64,000 bases of DNA from Flavobacterium geliluteum (GTDB lineage: Bacteria; Bacteroidota; Bacteroidia; Flavobacteriales; Flavobacteriaceae). The DNA lies in NCBI RefSeq assembly GCF_017948595.1, contig NZ_JAGFBV010000007.1:1-64000 (forward strand). The letters run 5' to 3'. Below the pieces are notes generated by a model. It ran no database searches, was not told the DNA's origin, and saw only the letters and a program-made list of their open reading frames with translations. Both the position numbers and the translations under genes were made by a program. Positions within the stretch are counted from its first letter, which is position 1; every line of letters begins with the position of its first letter. Below are positions 26,245-35,470 of the stretch, in pieces.

Positions 26245-27663
26245 TTAGTTAAAACTTCGTGGACCTAAAAAGTTTGTAGAAGCAGTTTCAAGCAATTTAT
26301 TACCTTCATAAACGCCAATTTTTACAGGAGTTTTGTCACTTTCTAAAAGAGCCTGATCTATTTCTATAAAAAGTGTTCCTTGCGAAATACCTTCTTTTTT
26401 TAGTGCAAAATGTTCCTTTCCGACATTTTGTATCTTCCCAACTTGATCAATAAGCTTAAAATGAATATCCGTGTAATCTTTCATCGTTTTATTGACAATT
26501 TTATAGGTATACACATTACTAATTTTATCTCCTTTATGCTGAAAAAGCTGGCCCGGTAAACGTAAAATAATTGCCTGAACATCATTTCTTAAAAATAGCA
26601 TTCCCACAAAAACCGTCAATAAAATGCATAAAACGGCGGTATATCCTTTCATTCTGGCGGTAAACTTAAAAGGTGCTTTTTTCTCAATTTCATCTTCAGA
26701 TGCATATCGAATAAGTCCTTTGGGCAAACCTACTGTTTCCATAATCGAATCGCATTCATCGATACATGCCGTACAATTTGTACATTCTAACTGGGTTCCG
26801 TTTCTAATATCGATGCCCATCGGGCAAACCAAAACACATTGGTGACAATCGATACAATCCCCTTTTCCGGTGGTTTCCCTGTCTTCTTGTTTCTTGAATT
26901 TTGCTCTTCCCAACTCTTTCTCTCCGCGGACAAAATCATAAGCCACATTGATCGATTTATTGTCTAAAAGTACGCCTTGCAACCTACCATAAGGGCAAGC
27001 AATGATGCAAACCTGCTCGCGAAACCATACAAAAACAAAATAAAAAACAGCGGTAAAAATGAGCAATGCAATAAAATTACTCGCTTGTGCAACAGGCCCT
27101 TGTTCCACCATTAAAAACAAAGTATCGCTTCCAACCAGATAGGCCAGAAAAACATTGGCTATCCCAAAAGATATTAGAAAAAAAACGGTCCATTTTAGCA
27201 ATCTTTTTCTAATTTTTTCAGCATTCCATTCCTGCTTTGCTAATCGCGATTGTGCACCACGATCACCATCTATCCAATATTCAATTCGGCGAAAAACCAT
27301 TTCTAGAAAAATCGTCTGCGGACAAATCCATCCGCAAAAAATCCTTCCGAAAACAACCGTAAATAATATGACAAACACAACGCCAACCAGCATTGAGATG
27401 ACAAAAAGATAAAAATCCTGCGGCCAAAAAGGAAATCCAAAAATATTAAAACGACGTTCTAAAATATTGAACATCATAAATTGGTTTCCATTGATTTTTA
27501 TAAATGGATTTGCGATTAAAATAGCCAGTAAAAAGTAGCTGACTATCTTTCGGTACTCATAAAATTTACCAGACGGTTTTTTGGGGAAAATAAATTTCCT
27601 TTTACCACCTTCGTCAATAGTTGCAATGGTATCTCTAAAAGCTTCGTCTGGTAAATTTGACAT
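26245..27663 (-). CDS. ccoG: CcoG/FixG cytochrome oxidase accessory protein
   Basis: A 472-residue membrane-bound ferredoxin. Four to five membrane segments lie in the N-half and one near residue 345. Two 4Fe-4S sites follow the pattern CIDCHQCVLVCPMGID and CTNCTACIDEC, and CGWICPQ and CPYGRLQG are also family signatures. The C-terminal periplasmic part is an Ig-like domain. CcoG is proposed to reduce Cu(II) for the cbb3 oxidase. It lies 5 bases after ccoP, so co-translated. Confidence 0.95.
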   Translation of the reverse strand: MSNLPDEAFRDTIATIDEGGKRKFIFPKKPSGKFYEYRKIVSYFLLAILIANPFIKINGNQFMMFNILERRFNIFGFPFWPQDFYLFVISMLVGVVFVILFTVVFGRIFCGWICPQTIFLEMVFRRIEYWIDGDRGAQSRLAKQEWNAEKIRKRLLKWTVFFLISFGIANVFLAYLVGSDTLFLMVEQGPVAQASNFIALLIFTAVFYFVFVWFREQVCIIACPYGRLQGVLLDNKSINVAYDFVRGEKELGRAKFKKQEDRETTGKGDCIDCHQCVLVCPMGIDIRNGTQLECTNCTACIDECDSIMETVGLPKGLIRYASEDEIEKKAPFKFTARMKGYTAVLCILLTVFVGMLFLRNDVQAIILRLPGQLFQHKGDKISNVYTYKIVNKTMKDYTDIHFKLIDQVGKIQNVGKEHFALKKEGISQGTLFIEIDQALLESDKTPVKIGVYEGNKLLETASTNFLGPRSFN

Positions 27664-27668
27664 GATTG

Positions 27669-28619
27669 TTATTTTTTTACTTCTGTGTTATTTTCTGTTT
27701 TCTCTTCTGCATTTACTTCGGTAACTTCATTCTTTGCGACACTTTCGTCTACCCATATTTCTCCATCCGGAGCTTTTGGGTCTTTTGGATTACTACCTTG
27801 CAAAGACAAAATATAACTGGCGACTTTCTGGATTTCTTTAGGTTTTAATGTTCCTTTCCAGGAAATCATTCCTTTTCCATCGCGTCCTCCGTTGTTAATG
27901 GTGTGAAATAAATTCTTAATTCCGCCACCTAAAATCCAGCGATCATCAGTTAAATTTGGGCCAATTTGCCCTCCTCCATCTGCTCTGTGACAGGCTGCGC
28001 AATTGTTTGCAAAAATTTCTTTTCCTGCATCTAAACTGGGTTTATCGGTAAGTAAAACAACTGTTTTTTCATCCATCAAATCCGGAGCTGTTTTTAGATA
28101 TTCTTCAACATCAATCTTAGCCTGAGCCATTTCTTTTTTCAGTTCAACTTCCTGATTATCGCCACCAAAAACTTCATAACGGGCAAAATACACTACTCCG
28201 AAAATAATTCCAATGTAAAATAAGTATACCCACCAAGGTGGCAAATTGTTATCCAATTCTTTGATTCCGTCATAATCGTGATCCAGCAACAAAATAGACT
28301 CATTTTCAATAGGTTGTGTTTTCGTTAATCTATGCATCAGGCCTTTGTACCAGTCGCTTTCTTTTAAACTCAAACTATTTTTATAGGCCAATTGTTCTTT
28401 TTCCTCGGGTGTCATCAACTGATATAGGATACGATTGAACGCACTTAGCGTAATTTCAATGGCAATTAAAACAAAAAGAAATACAGCCAAAAAAATTGAT
28501 AACATAGGAAATTTGATAAAAGCGGCTCTGTCTCCAGAATCGATACAATATTCCATCAAACCAAAAACGAGGAAGAAAATCAGCGGTACTCGCACATATA
28601 CTGGAAAAAATTTTTTCAT
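27669..28619 (-). CDS. ccoP: cbb3 oxidase subunit CcoP, single heme
   Basis: A 316-residue subunit III-type c cytochrome. The N-terminal cbb3 domain has the segments PPWWVYLFYIGIIFG (near residue 126) and additional N-terminal membrane helices (about 10-25 and 35-60). One heme site is present, CAACH in NNCAACHRADGGG. The usual second CxxCH of proteobacterial CcoP is absent. A charged tail (EEKTENNTEVKK) follows. It brings electrons to the CcoN centre. It lies 18 bases after ccoQ and 5 before ccoG. Confidence 0.92.
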   Translation of the reverse strand: MKKFFPVYVRVPLIFFLVFGLMEYCIDSGDRAAFIKFPMLSIFLAVFLFVLIAIEITLSAFNRILYQLMTPEEKEQLAYKNSLSLKESDWYKGLMHRLTKTQPIENESILLLDHDYDGIKELDNNLPPWWVYLFYIGIIFGVVYFARYEVFGGDNQEVELKKEMAQAKIDVEEYLKTAPDLMDEKTVVLLTDKPSLDAGKEIFANNCAACHRADGGGQIGPNLTDDRWILGGGIKNLFHTINNGGRDGKGMISWKGTLKPKEIQKVASYILSLQGSNPKDPKAPDGEIWVDESVAKNEVTEVNAEEKTENNTEVKK

Positions 28620-28637
28620 ATTCTAATACTTTTGAAA

Positions 28638-28817
28638 TTATACAATATGATTTTCATCTAATGGAATCTCACTCATTTCCTGAATTTTCTCCTTTTTATA
28701 AGAGAAAACCCAGAAACCTAATCCCACAAAAAAGAAAAAGAAAATCAATAACGATAGAATGGGATAGACTTCGATACCCGAAATGGTCTCCATATTGTGT
28801 TTTATTTGTTCAAACAT
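28638..28817 (-). CDS. ccoQ: CcoQ/FixQ-like small subunit
   Basis: A 59-residue protein found only by reading the gap between ccoNO and ccoP. It begins MFEQIKHNMETISGIEVYP, has one membrane helix (LSLLIFFFFFVGLGFWVF) and a charged cytoplasmic tail (YKKEKIQEMSEI). Size, topology and position fit FixQ/CcoQ, which stabilises the CcoP-CcoN core. It starts 3 bases after the ccoNO stop. Confidence 0.85.
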   Translation of the reverse strand: MFEQIKHNMETISGIEVYPILSLLIFFFFFVGLGFWVFSYKKEKIQEMSEIPLDENHIV

Positions 28818-28820
28818 AGC

Positions 28821-31010
28821 CTAGTTATTAGTAGTTTTTTTGACCTTTATATCTGTTCCCAGCCTTTGTATATAAGCAATTAATGCTACAATTTCTCTTT
28901 CGTTCATAGGAACAAATTTTTCGCCTTTGGCAGCCGCTTTCTTTTTACTATCCTCATAACTTTTTACAAAATCAGGATCGTTTTCAAGGTTTTTTTCTAT
29001 CGAAATTGCCTGTGCTCGTAATGCTTTTTGGGCATTTGCAACTTCCTCTGGAGAATAAGGTACTCCTAATGTAACCATAGCTTGCATTTTCTTTTGCGTC
29101 AAAGAAATATCCATCGGTTTATTATCAAACAGCCATTTGTAACCTGGCATGATCGAACCTGCAGAAATACTCTGAGGGTTCCAGAAATGATTAAAATGCC
29201 AGTTATCATTGTACTTACCTCCTACTCGTAACAAATCTGGTCCCGTGCGTTTTGATCCCCAAAGAAATGGATGATCGTATACAAATTCTCCTGCTTTTGA
29301 TTGTGGTCCGTAACGCTCTACCTCGCTTCTAAACGGCCTAACCGATTGAGAGTGACATCCTACACAACCTTCACGAATGTATAAATCACGTCCTTCTAAT
29401 TCCAGTGGTGAATATGGTTTTACACTAGAAATCGTAGGTATATTAGATTTTACCATCAAAGTTGGAATAATCTGAATGATACCGCCTATTAAGATGGCAA
29501 CAGTAGCCAGAATCGTTAACTGAATTGGTTTTCTTTCTAACCAGCTATGGAATTTTTCTCCACCAATTCTGCTTTTACTGATTTTTTGCAATGCTGGAGC
29601 CTGTGCCAATTCATCTTCAATAGTCTGACCTTTTCTAACGGTCATGATAATATTGTATACCAAAATGAACATTCCGATTAAATACAAAGTCCCTCCTATC
29701 GCTCTCATCCAGTACAAGGGCATAATTGTCGTTACTGTTTCAAGGAAATTCCCATATTTCAGCGTTCCATCTGGATTAAACTGTTTCCACATCGAAGCCT
29801 GCTGAAAACCTGCCACATACATAGGAAGCGTATAAAAAATGATTCCCAAAGTACCAATCCAGAAATGAAAATTAGCCAATTTATTAGAGAACAATTTGCT
29901 TTTTGTCATTCTTGGAATCAACCAGTAAATAATCCCAAAAGACATAAATCCGTTCCAAGCCAAAGCACCTACATGCACGTGTGCGACAATCCAATCTGTA
30001 TAGTGTGCAATGGCGTTAACATTTTTTAATGATAACATCGGACCTTCAAAAGTTGCCATTCCGTAACCTGTAATCGCTACTACAAAAAACTTCAAAACCG
30101 GTTCTTCACGAACTTTGTCCCAAGCACCTCTTAGCGTCAACAATCCGTTGATCATACCACCCCATGAAGGAGCAATTAACATTACAGAAAAAGCTACACC
30201 TAAATTTTGTGCCCAGTTGGGTAAAGCAGAATATAAAAGGTGGTGTGGTCCCGCCCAGATATAAATAAAGATTAAAGACCAAAAGTGAATAATTGACAAA
30301 CGATACGAATAAATTGGGCGATTTGCCACTTTAGGAACAAAATAATACATCAATCCTAAAAATGGTGTAGTCAAAAAGAATGCTACGGCATTATGCCCGT
30401 ACCACCATTGCACCAAAGCATCCTGAACTCCTGCATAAACTGAGTAACTTTTTAAGGCCGAAACTGGAAGTTCTATATTATTAAAAATATGCAAAACGGC
30501 AATTGTAACAAATGTGGCAATATAAAACCATATAGCAACATACAAATGACGTTCTCTACGGCGCAACATCGTACCAATCATATTGATCCCCATTACCACC
30601 CAAATGAGCGCTATAGCAATATCGATAGGCCATTCTAATTCGGCATATTCTTTAGAAGAAGTGTATCCTAGCGGCAGGGTAATCGCTGCAGCAACAATAA
30701 TGAGCTGCCATCCCCAGAAGTGAAGATTACTCAAAAAATCACTGAACATTCTGGCCTTTAGCAATCGCTGCAGTGAATAATACATTCCCGCAAAAAAAGC
30801 GTTTCCTACAAAGGCAAAAATAACTGCATTGGTATGCAAAGGTCTTAGTCGCCCGTAGCTTAACCACGAAATCCCATCAGTCATGTTGGGAAAAAGATAC
30901 ATTAATGCCAGAGTAAGACCCACTAACATCCCGACTACTCCGAAAAGGATAGTAGCATAAATGAATTTTTTTACAATTTTGTTGTCGTAATAAAACTGTT
31001 CCATTTCCAT
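28821..31010 (-). CDS. ccoNO: cbb3 oxidase subunits I and II fused (CcoNO)
   Basis: A 729-residue fusion. Residues 1 to about 470 are the heme-copper CcoN core with about 12 membrane helices and the conserved histidines (for example RLRPLHTNAV, WWYGHNAVAFFLT, GPHHLLYSALPNWAQ, VHVGALAWNGF). After a linker and a further membrane segment near 495, residues 530-729 are CcoO with one heme site, CVGCHSQSVRPF. The methionine ligand region should lie in IMPGYKWLF. The fusion is known in Bacteroidota. It reduces oxygen at high affinity. MEMEQF: either Met1 or Met3 could start. Confidence 0.96.
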   Translation of the reverse strand: MEMEQFYYDNKIVKKFIYATILFGVVGMLVGLTLALMYLFPNMTDGISWLSYGRLRPLHTNAVIFAFVGNAFFAGMYYSLQRLLKARMFSDFLSNLHFWGWQLIIVAAAITLPLGYTSSKEYAELEWPIDIAIALIWVVMGINMIGTMLRRRERHLYVAIWFYIATFVTIAVLHIFNNIELPVSALKSYSVYAGVQDALVQWWYGHNAVAFFLTTPFLGLMYYFVPKVANRPIYSYRLSIIHFWSLIFIYIWAGPHHLLYSALPNWAQNLGVAFSVMLIAPSWGGMINGLLTLRGAWDKVREEPVLKFFVVAITGYGMATFEGPMLSLKNVNAIAHYTDWIVAHVHVGALAWNGFMSFGIIYWLIPRMTKSKLFSNKLANFHFWIGTLGIIFYTLPMYVAGFQQASMWKQFNPDGTLKYGNFLETVTTIMPLYWMRAIGGTLYLIGMFILVYNIIMTVRKGQTIEDELAQAPALQKISKSRIGGEKFHSWLERKPIQLTILATVAILIGGIIQIIPTLMVKSNIPTISSVKPYSPLELEGRDLYIREGCVGCHSQSVRPFRSEVERYGPQSKAGEFVYDHPFLWGSKRTGPDLLRVGGKYNDNWHFNHFWNPQSISAGSIMPGYKWLFDNKPMDISLTQKKMQAMVTLGVPYSPEEVANAQKALRAQAISIEKNLENDPDFVKSYEDSKKKAAAKGEKFVPMNEREIVALIAYIQRLGTDIKVKKTTNN

Positions 31011-31012
31011 AA

Positions 31013-31204
31013 TTAAACTTGTTTTTCTTCTGTTGATGAATTAATATTTGGTGCGGTAATTTTGGTTTCGTCGTCAAAAAGCATTCTGACCGAAGGAGTA
31101 TAATCATCATCATATTGTCCCGATTTTACTGCTACGATAAAGGCAATAAAAAAACAAATGGCGATAAAAATACTTACTGTAATTAATAAATAAATGACAC
31201 TCAT
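31013..31204 (-). CDS. ccoS: CcoS, cbb3 oxidase assembly protein
   Basis: A 63-residue membrane protein with one helix (about 3-25) and the motif KSGQYDDDYTPSVRMLFDDE, typical of CcoS/FixS, which is needed for cofactor insertion into CcoN. It is the first gene of the operon and its stop lies 2 bases before ccoNO. An FNR-like promoter precedes it. Confidence 0.92.
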   Translation of the reverse strand: MSVIYLLITVSIFIAICFFIAFIVAVKSGQYDDDYTPSVRMLFDDETKITAPNINSSTEEKQV

Positions 31205-31222
31205 AACTTAAATTTATGTTAA

Positions 31223-31265
31223 CAAAATTACCTGCTTATGATCGATTAAAATATGATATTTATCA
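31223..31265 (-). promoter_or_regulatory. FNR-like box and -7 element of the cco operon
   Basis: The box TGATAAATATCA (minus strand; 31254-31265) precedes TAATTTTG (minus strand; 31223-31230) by 23 bases. The predicted leader to the ccoS ATG is about 15 bases. Identical geometry to hemN. It implies activation when oxygen is low. Confidence 0.8.
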
Positions 31266-31330
31266 TAGTCAAGATAATAGGCTCCATTTATAAAAAAACA
31301 AACACAAAAATCTCATTATCATTTGTTTAT

Positions 31331-33712
31331 TTATTTCCTGCTAGCGTAAAAATTACTCATTAGTGTTACAAAACTCACGATCGTTATTGTACTCAACGGC
31401 ATAATGATTGCCGCCACCAAAGGCAGTAAATTACCGGTTATGGCAAAAGAAAGCCCGATAACGTTGTACAGCAGCGATAAGACAAAACTCATTTTGATGA
31501 TCTTAATCGAGTCCTGAGATAATTGCAGGAAATAATCCAATCGCGAAAACTCTGAGGCATCTAAAATGGCATCGCAAGCGGGAGAGAAAACGTTAACATT
31601 TTCGGATATTGAAATACCAACATTACTTTGTGCCAAAGCTCCGGCATCGTTTAAACCATCGCCCACCATCATCACGTTTTGCCCTTTTTCCTGCAATTGT
31701 CTTATAAATTCGAGCTTTTGTTCTGGCTTTTGATTAAATATCAATTCGGTATTTTTGGGCAATACTGCTTCTAAATTGGCTCTTTCGCCATCATTATCCC
31801 CAGAAAGTACTTTGATTTGATACTTTTCGCTTAAAGCGAAAAACAATTTTTCGAGTCCGTCACGATACTGATTTTTAAAAGTATATTTACCGCAATAAAT
31901 ACCTCCTATTTTGATGTGAAGAGCCGTCTTCTCTATTTGAGACTCGTACAAGATTGGGGCACCCACGAAGGATGCAGAACCAATTTGAATCGTCTCATTT
32001 TCGACAGAAGCGACAATTCCTTTTCCGGTAATTTCCTCAAAATCATCAATTTTCAGTTTTTTAGTTTCGGGCAAAAAGTCATATAGCATTCGGCTTAACG
32101 GATGATTTGAAGCCCGTAAAACATTCTTCAAAACGATTAAATTTTCATCCGAAAAAGAAACACCTTCATACGTGATATCCGATTTTTTAATGGTGGTAAT
32201 AGTGCCGGTTTTATCAAAAACAATGGTATCTACTTTTGCTAATTGCTCGATAACCAAAGCATTTTTGAGATATAATTTTTGCTTACCGAGAATTCTCAAA
32301 ATATTTCCGAAGGTAAACGGAGCTGTGAGCGCCAAAGCGCAGGGGCATGCCACGATCAGTACCGCTGTAAAAACATTAAAAGCGATATTGGCATCAAAAA
32401 ATATCCAATAACCAAAACCTGCAAAGGCGATCAATAATAAAATGGGCGTAAAATAACGGCTAATTGCATCGGTGATTGTTTTGTGTTTTTGAAGTACTTT
32501 TTTCTGAAAAATTTCGTTGCTCCACAATTGCGTCAGGTAACTTTGCGAAACCGAAAACAAGACTTCCATCTCGATAACTTTACCAATTTGCTTTCCTCCC
32601 GCAAAAACTTTATCTCCCGATTTTTTTTCTATAGAAACTGCTTCGCCTGTTACAAAGCTATAATCGATTTCGGCTTTTTCACTGATCAGAATACCATCAA
32701 CTGGAATCAATTCCTGATTTCGAATGAGTAATCTGTTGCCTTTTTCGACATCATAAATAGGAACACTTTCTTCGGATGCATCCAAATTGATTCTGGTCAC
32801 GGCGATAGGAAAATAGGATTTAAAGTCTCTTTCAAAACTTAAAAAACTATAGGTCTTAATTTGAAACATTTTACCTAGCAGCATGAAGAAAATCAGACCT
32901 GTCAAACTATCAAAAAAGCCCGATCCGTAGTTCATCACTACATCAAAAGTACTTCGTACAAACATGACAATAATACCAAGAGCAATAGGAATATCAATAT
33001 TTAACATCTTTGATTTGATGCTTTTATAGGCCGAAACATAATAATCACTGGCCGAGTATAAAAGGCTTGGCAAGGATAATATAAAAATTAACCCTCTGAA
33101 AAAAGGCTTATAATTATCGAGCCAAAACTCTTTTATTTCGAAATATTCGGGAAACGAAAGCAGCATAATATTCCCAAAACAAAAAAATGCCATACCCAAT
33201 TTATAGGTCAGTGTTCTGTCTACATTCTTTTGACCCGTTTCGTAATTTTCAAGGCTAATATAAGGCTCATAACCAATTGAACTTAACATATAAACAATCG
33301 ACTTGAGCGAAACCTGATCAGAATCAAACGTAATTCGTACTTTTTTTTCCGGAAAATTAACTTGTGAAGAGCTAATTCCAGATTGAATTCGGTTTAAGTT
33401 TTCGAGAATCCAAATGCATGAACTGCAATGAATATGCGGAATATTTAGTGATACAATGGCCGTATTTCCTTCCTGAAATTCGAGAACTTTAGACAAAATA
33501 GCTTCACTGTCTAAAAAGTCATATTTACCCTGAATATCCTGCGGAGTGGCACCTGGAGATTTTTCAAAATCGTAATAACACGTTAAATCGTGGAGACTAA
33601 AAATCTCGTAAACCGTTTTGCAACCCTGGCAACAAAACTTTTTTTCATCAAAATCGATTTCTTCATTTTTAAGAATGGTTAACCCACAATGAAAACAACT
33701 TTGCTCACTCAT
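31331..33712 (-). CDS. ccoI: Copper-type P1B ATPase, CcoI/FixI
   Basis: A 793-residue heavy-metal P-type ATPase. N-terminal cysteine-rich domain: CFHCG then FCCQGCKTVYEIF. A heavy-metal-associated domain follows with IHCSSCIWIL. Eight membrane helices, the metal site CPC (VACPCALAL), the phosphorylation site DKTGT, HP in SNHPLSR and GDGLND are all present. In cco loci it exports Cu for insertion into CcoN. It is transcribed from its own promoter, separated from ccoS by 126 bases. Confidence 0.95.
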   Translation of the reverse strand: MSEQSCFHCGLTILKNEEIDFDEKKFCCQGCKTVYEIFSLHDLTCYYDFEKSPGATPQDIQGKYDFLDSEAILSKVLEFQEGNTAIVSLNIPHIHCSSCIWILENLNRIQSGISSSQVNFPEKKVRITFDSDQVSLKSIVYMLSSIGYEPYISLENYETGQKNVDRTLTYKLGMAFFCFGNIMLLSFPEYFEIKEFWLDNYKPFFRGLIFILSLPSLLYSASDYYVSAYKSIKSKMLNIDIPIALGIIVMFVRSTFDVVMNYGSGFFDSLTGLIFFMLLGKMFQIKTYSFLSFERDFKSYFPIAVTRINLDASEESVPIYDVEKGNRLLIRNQELIPVDGILISEKAEIDYSFVTGEAVSIEKKSGDKVFAGGKQIGKVIEMEVLFSVSQSYLTQLWSNEIFQKKVLQKHKTITDAISRYFTPILLLIAFAGFGYWIFFDANIAFNVFTAVLIVACPCALALTAPFTFGNILRILGKQKLYLKNALVIEQLAKVDTIVFDKTGTITTIKKSDITYEGVSFSDENLIVLKNVLRASNHPLSRMLYDFLPETKKLKIDDFEEITGKGIVASVENETIQIGSASFVGAPILYESQIEKTALHIKIGGIYCGKYTFKNQYRDGLEKLFFALSEKYQIKVLSGDNDGERANLEAVLPKNTELIFNQKPEQKLEFIRQLQEKGQNVMMVGDGLNDAGALAQSNVGISISENVNVFSPACDAILDASEFSRLDYFLQLSQDSIKIIKMSFVLSLLYNVIGLSFAITGNLLPLVAAIIMPLSTITIVSFVTLMSNFYASRK

Positions 33713-33732
33713 AATCTGGCTTTTTACTGCAG

Positions 33733-33775
33733 CAAATATTATAAAATGAAGGCATTATTAATATGACATTTATCA
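33733..33775 (-). promoter_or_regulatory. FNR-like box and near-consensus -7 element of ccoI
   Basis: TGATAAATGTCA (minus strand; 33764-33775) is a one-base variant of the palindrome. After 23 bases comes AATATTTG (33733-33740), seven of eight matches to TAnnTTTG. Predicted leader to ATG about 17 bases, as in the other FNR-type promoters here. Confidence 0.7.
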
Positions 33776-33892
33776 TACTGCGTAACTTTATAAATTGTAG
33801 TCCTGATTTTGAAAAAAGAGGAGAGTAAAATTTCCTTTTGAAATAATTTTAAATTTTTATGCTACAATTACTCGTGGACTTCTAATATTAGT

Positions 33893-33900
33893 TAATTTTG
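33893..33900 (+). promoter_or_regulatory. TAATTTTG, -7 element of the Fnr/Crp gene
   Basis: Lies 18 bases before the regulator's ATG. The FNR-like box at 33764 is too far away to activate this promoter in the usual way. Confidence 0.45.
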
Positions 33901-33918
33901 CAGTAAACAAATTTTACT

Positions 33919-34605
33919 ATGAACAAGTGTGATCAATGTATCGTAAGGCAACTTTCTTCTCTAAAAGCATTGAATAAAGAAGAAGTTGTAAAATTGGCGA
34001 ATAGTAAAACGACGCGAAAAATAAAGAAAGGTGATGCTATTTTTGAAGAAGGAGAAATCACCAACGGCGTTTTTTGTGTAAAAGATGGTGTTGGAAAACT
34101 ATCTAAATTGAGTGCCAACGGTAAAGATCAGATTATAAAATTGGTAAAATCGGGAGAACTTCTCGGGCAGCGATCGATGATAAGCAACGAACCTGCCAAC
34201 CTAAGTGCCAAAGCACTGGCTGATATGGAAGTTTGTTTTATTCCGAAGACCGAAATCATTGATTTTTTTAATAATAACAATCAGTTTTCGATGAATTTGA
34301 TGCAATCTATTTGCGAAGATTTGAAAGAATCTGAAAACGATAAAATTGCACTGGTTCAAAAAACAGTAAAACAAAGATTGGCTGAAACATTATTGTATTT
34401 ACACGATTCTTTTGGCGAAAATACTGATGAAACATTGATAGTTCAGCTGTCAAGAGAGGAATTGGCAGGTATGATTGGTACCGCCACCGAAAGTTGTATT
34501 CGACTATTATCTGACTTTAATAAACTGAAATTGATTGAATTAGTTGGTAAAAAAATTGTCCTTAAAGACGTAAAAGCATTAAAAAAACTAGCAGAACAAT
34601 TATAA
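33919..34605 (+). CDS. Crp/Fnr-family transcription regulator, probable oxygen-responsive Fnr
   Basis: A 228-residue regulator with an N-terminal cyclic-nucleotide-binding-like beta barrel (about 25-120), long dimer helix and C-terminal HTH (about 170-215). The recognition helix EESCIRLL-type segment (ESCIRLLSDF) keeps the Glu191 and Arg195 that contact TGA in Fnr/Crp proteins. Cys4 and Cys7 (CDQC), Cys53, Cys106, Cys132 and Cys193 are present. An N-terminal CxxC could ligate an iron-sulfur cluster as in Fnr. TGA-N6-TCA boxes at hemN, ccoS, ccoI and the PAS gene are its likely targets. It lies divergent from ccoI, with its stop overlapping mazG's. Confidence 0.88.
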   Translation: MNKCDQCIVRQLSSLKALNKEEVVKLANSKTTRKIKKGDAIFEEGEITNGVFCVKDGVGKLSKLSANGKDQIIKLVKSGELLGQRSMISNEPANLSAKALADMEVCFIPKTEIIDFFNNNNQFSMNLMQSICEDLKESENDKIALVQKTVKQRLAETLLYLHDSFGENTDETLIVQLSREELAGMIGTATESCIRLLSDFNKLKLIELVGKKIVLKDVKALKKLAEQL

Positions 34606-35370
34606 CTTTTTTGCTTCATTCCAGAAGACATCCATTTCTGCCAAAGTCATATCCATCAAGGGTTTACCCAACTCGCCTGCTTTGCTTTCTAAGTATTGAA
34701 AACGCTTGATAAATTTTTTATTGGTGCGTTCCAGAGCATCTTCAGGGTTTACATTTAGAAATCTGGCATAATTGATCATCGAAAACAAAACATCGCCAAA
34801 TTCAGCTTCAATTTTATCCTGATCACCGCTTTTTACCTCCACTTGCAATTCTTCTAATTCTTCTTGTACTTTTTCCCAAACTTGGTAAGGCTCTTCCCAA
34901 TCAAAACCAACTCCTTTTACTTTATCCTGAATTCGGCTTGCTTTTACCAAAGCAGGTAAACTTCTCGGAACACCTTCCAGAACAGACGTTTTACCTTCTT
35001 TAAGTTTCAGTTTTTCCCAATTTTGTTTGACTTCCTCTTCATCTTTCACGACAGTGTCACTATAAATATGAGGATGACGATGTATTAATTTATCGCAAAT
35101 CTCGTTGCACACGTCTGCGATATCAAAATCATTGGTTTCACTACCTATTTTTGCATAAAAAACAATATGCAGCAACAGATCACCCAACTCTTTTTTTACT
35201 TCATTTAAATCATTGTCCAAAATTGCATCGCCCAATTCATAAGTTTCTTCAATAGTAAGATGCCTCAGGGTCTGCAAGGTTTGTTTTTTATCCCAAGGGC
35301 ATTGATCACGCAGCTCATCCATGATAATTAATAATCTCTCGAAAGCCTTTAGCTGAAGTTCTTTGCTCAT
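34600..35370 (-). CDS. mazG: Nucleoside triphosphate pyrophosphohydrolase MazG
   Basis: A 256-residue enzyme that hydrolyses NTPs and dNTPs to monophosphates. Two all-alpha MazG domains are seen: EETYELGDAI with downstream ELGDLLLHIVFYAKI (first), and EFGDVLFSMINYARF (second), each with the EExxE/ExxD metal motif. Start MSKELQLKAFERLL is normal. The stop overlaps that of the convergent Fnr/Crp gene by 6 bases. Confidence 0.95.
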   Translation of the reverse strand: MSKELQLKAFERLLIIMDELRDQCPWDKKQTLQTLRHLTIEETYELGDAILDNDLNEVKKELGDLLLHIVFYAKIGSETNDFDIADVCNEICDKLIHRHPHIYSDTVVKDEEEVKQNWEKLKLKEGKTSVLEGVPRSLPALVKASRIQDKVKGVGFDWEEPYQVWEKVQEELEELQVEVKSGDQDKIEAEFGDVLFSMINYARFLNVNPEDALERTNKKFIKRFQYLESKAGELGKPLMDMTLAEMDVFWNEAKKL

Positions 35371-35402
35371 TTTGAAGTTTTTTTAAGTTGTAATCCTGAT
35401 AA

Positions 35403-35446
35403 TGTAAAAGTAAAAAATCCTGCTAAGAAAACATCTTAACAGGATT
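35403..35446 (-). terminator. Terminator of the DUF5606 gene
   Basis: AATCCTGCTAAGA (35416-35428) pairs with TCTTAACAGGATT (35434-35446) with one mismatch. The minus-strand tail is TTTTTTACTTTT. Confidence 0.75.
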
Positions 35447-35470
35447 ATTATATTTTGAAAGTAATACTTA

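Noticed and set aside
33764..33900. FNR-like box as autoregulatory site of the Fnr/Crp gene
   Set aside because: The distance from the box to that gene's -7 element is about 117 bases. The spacing rule fits ccoI on the other strand.
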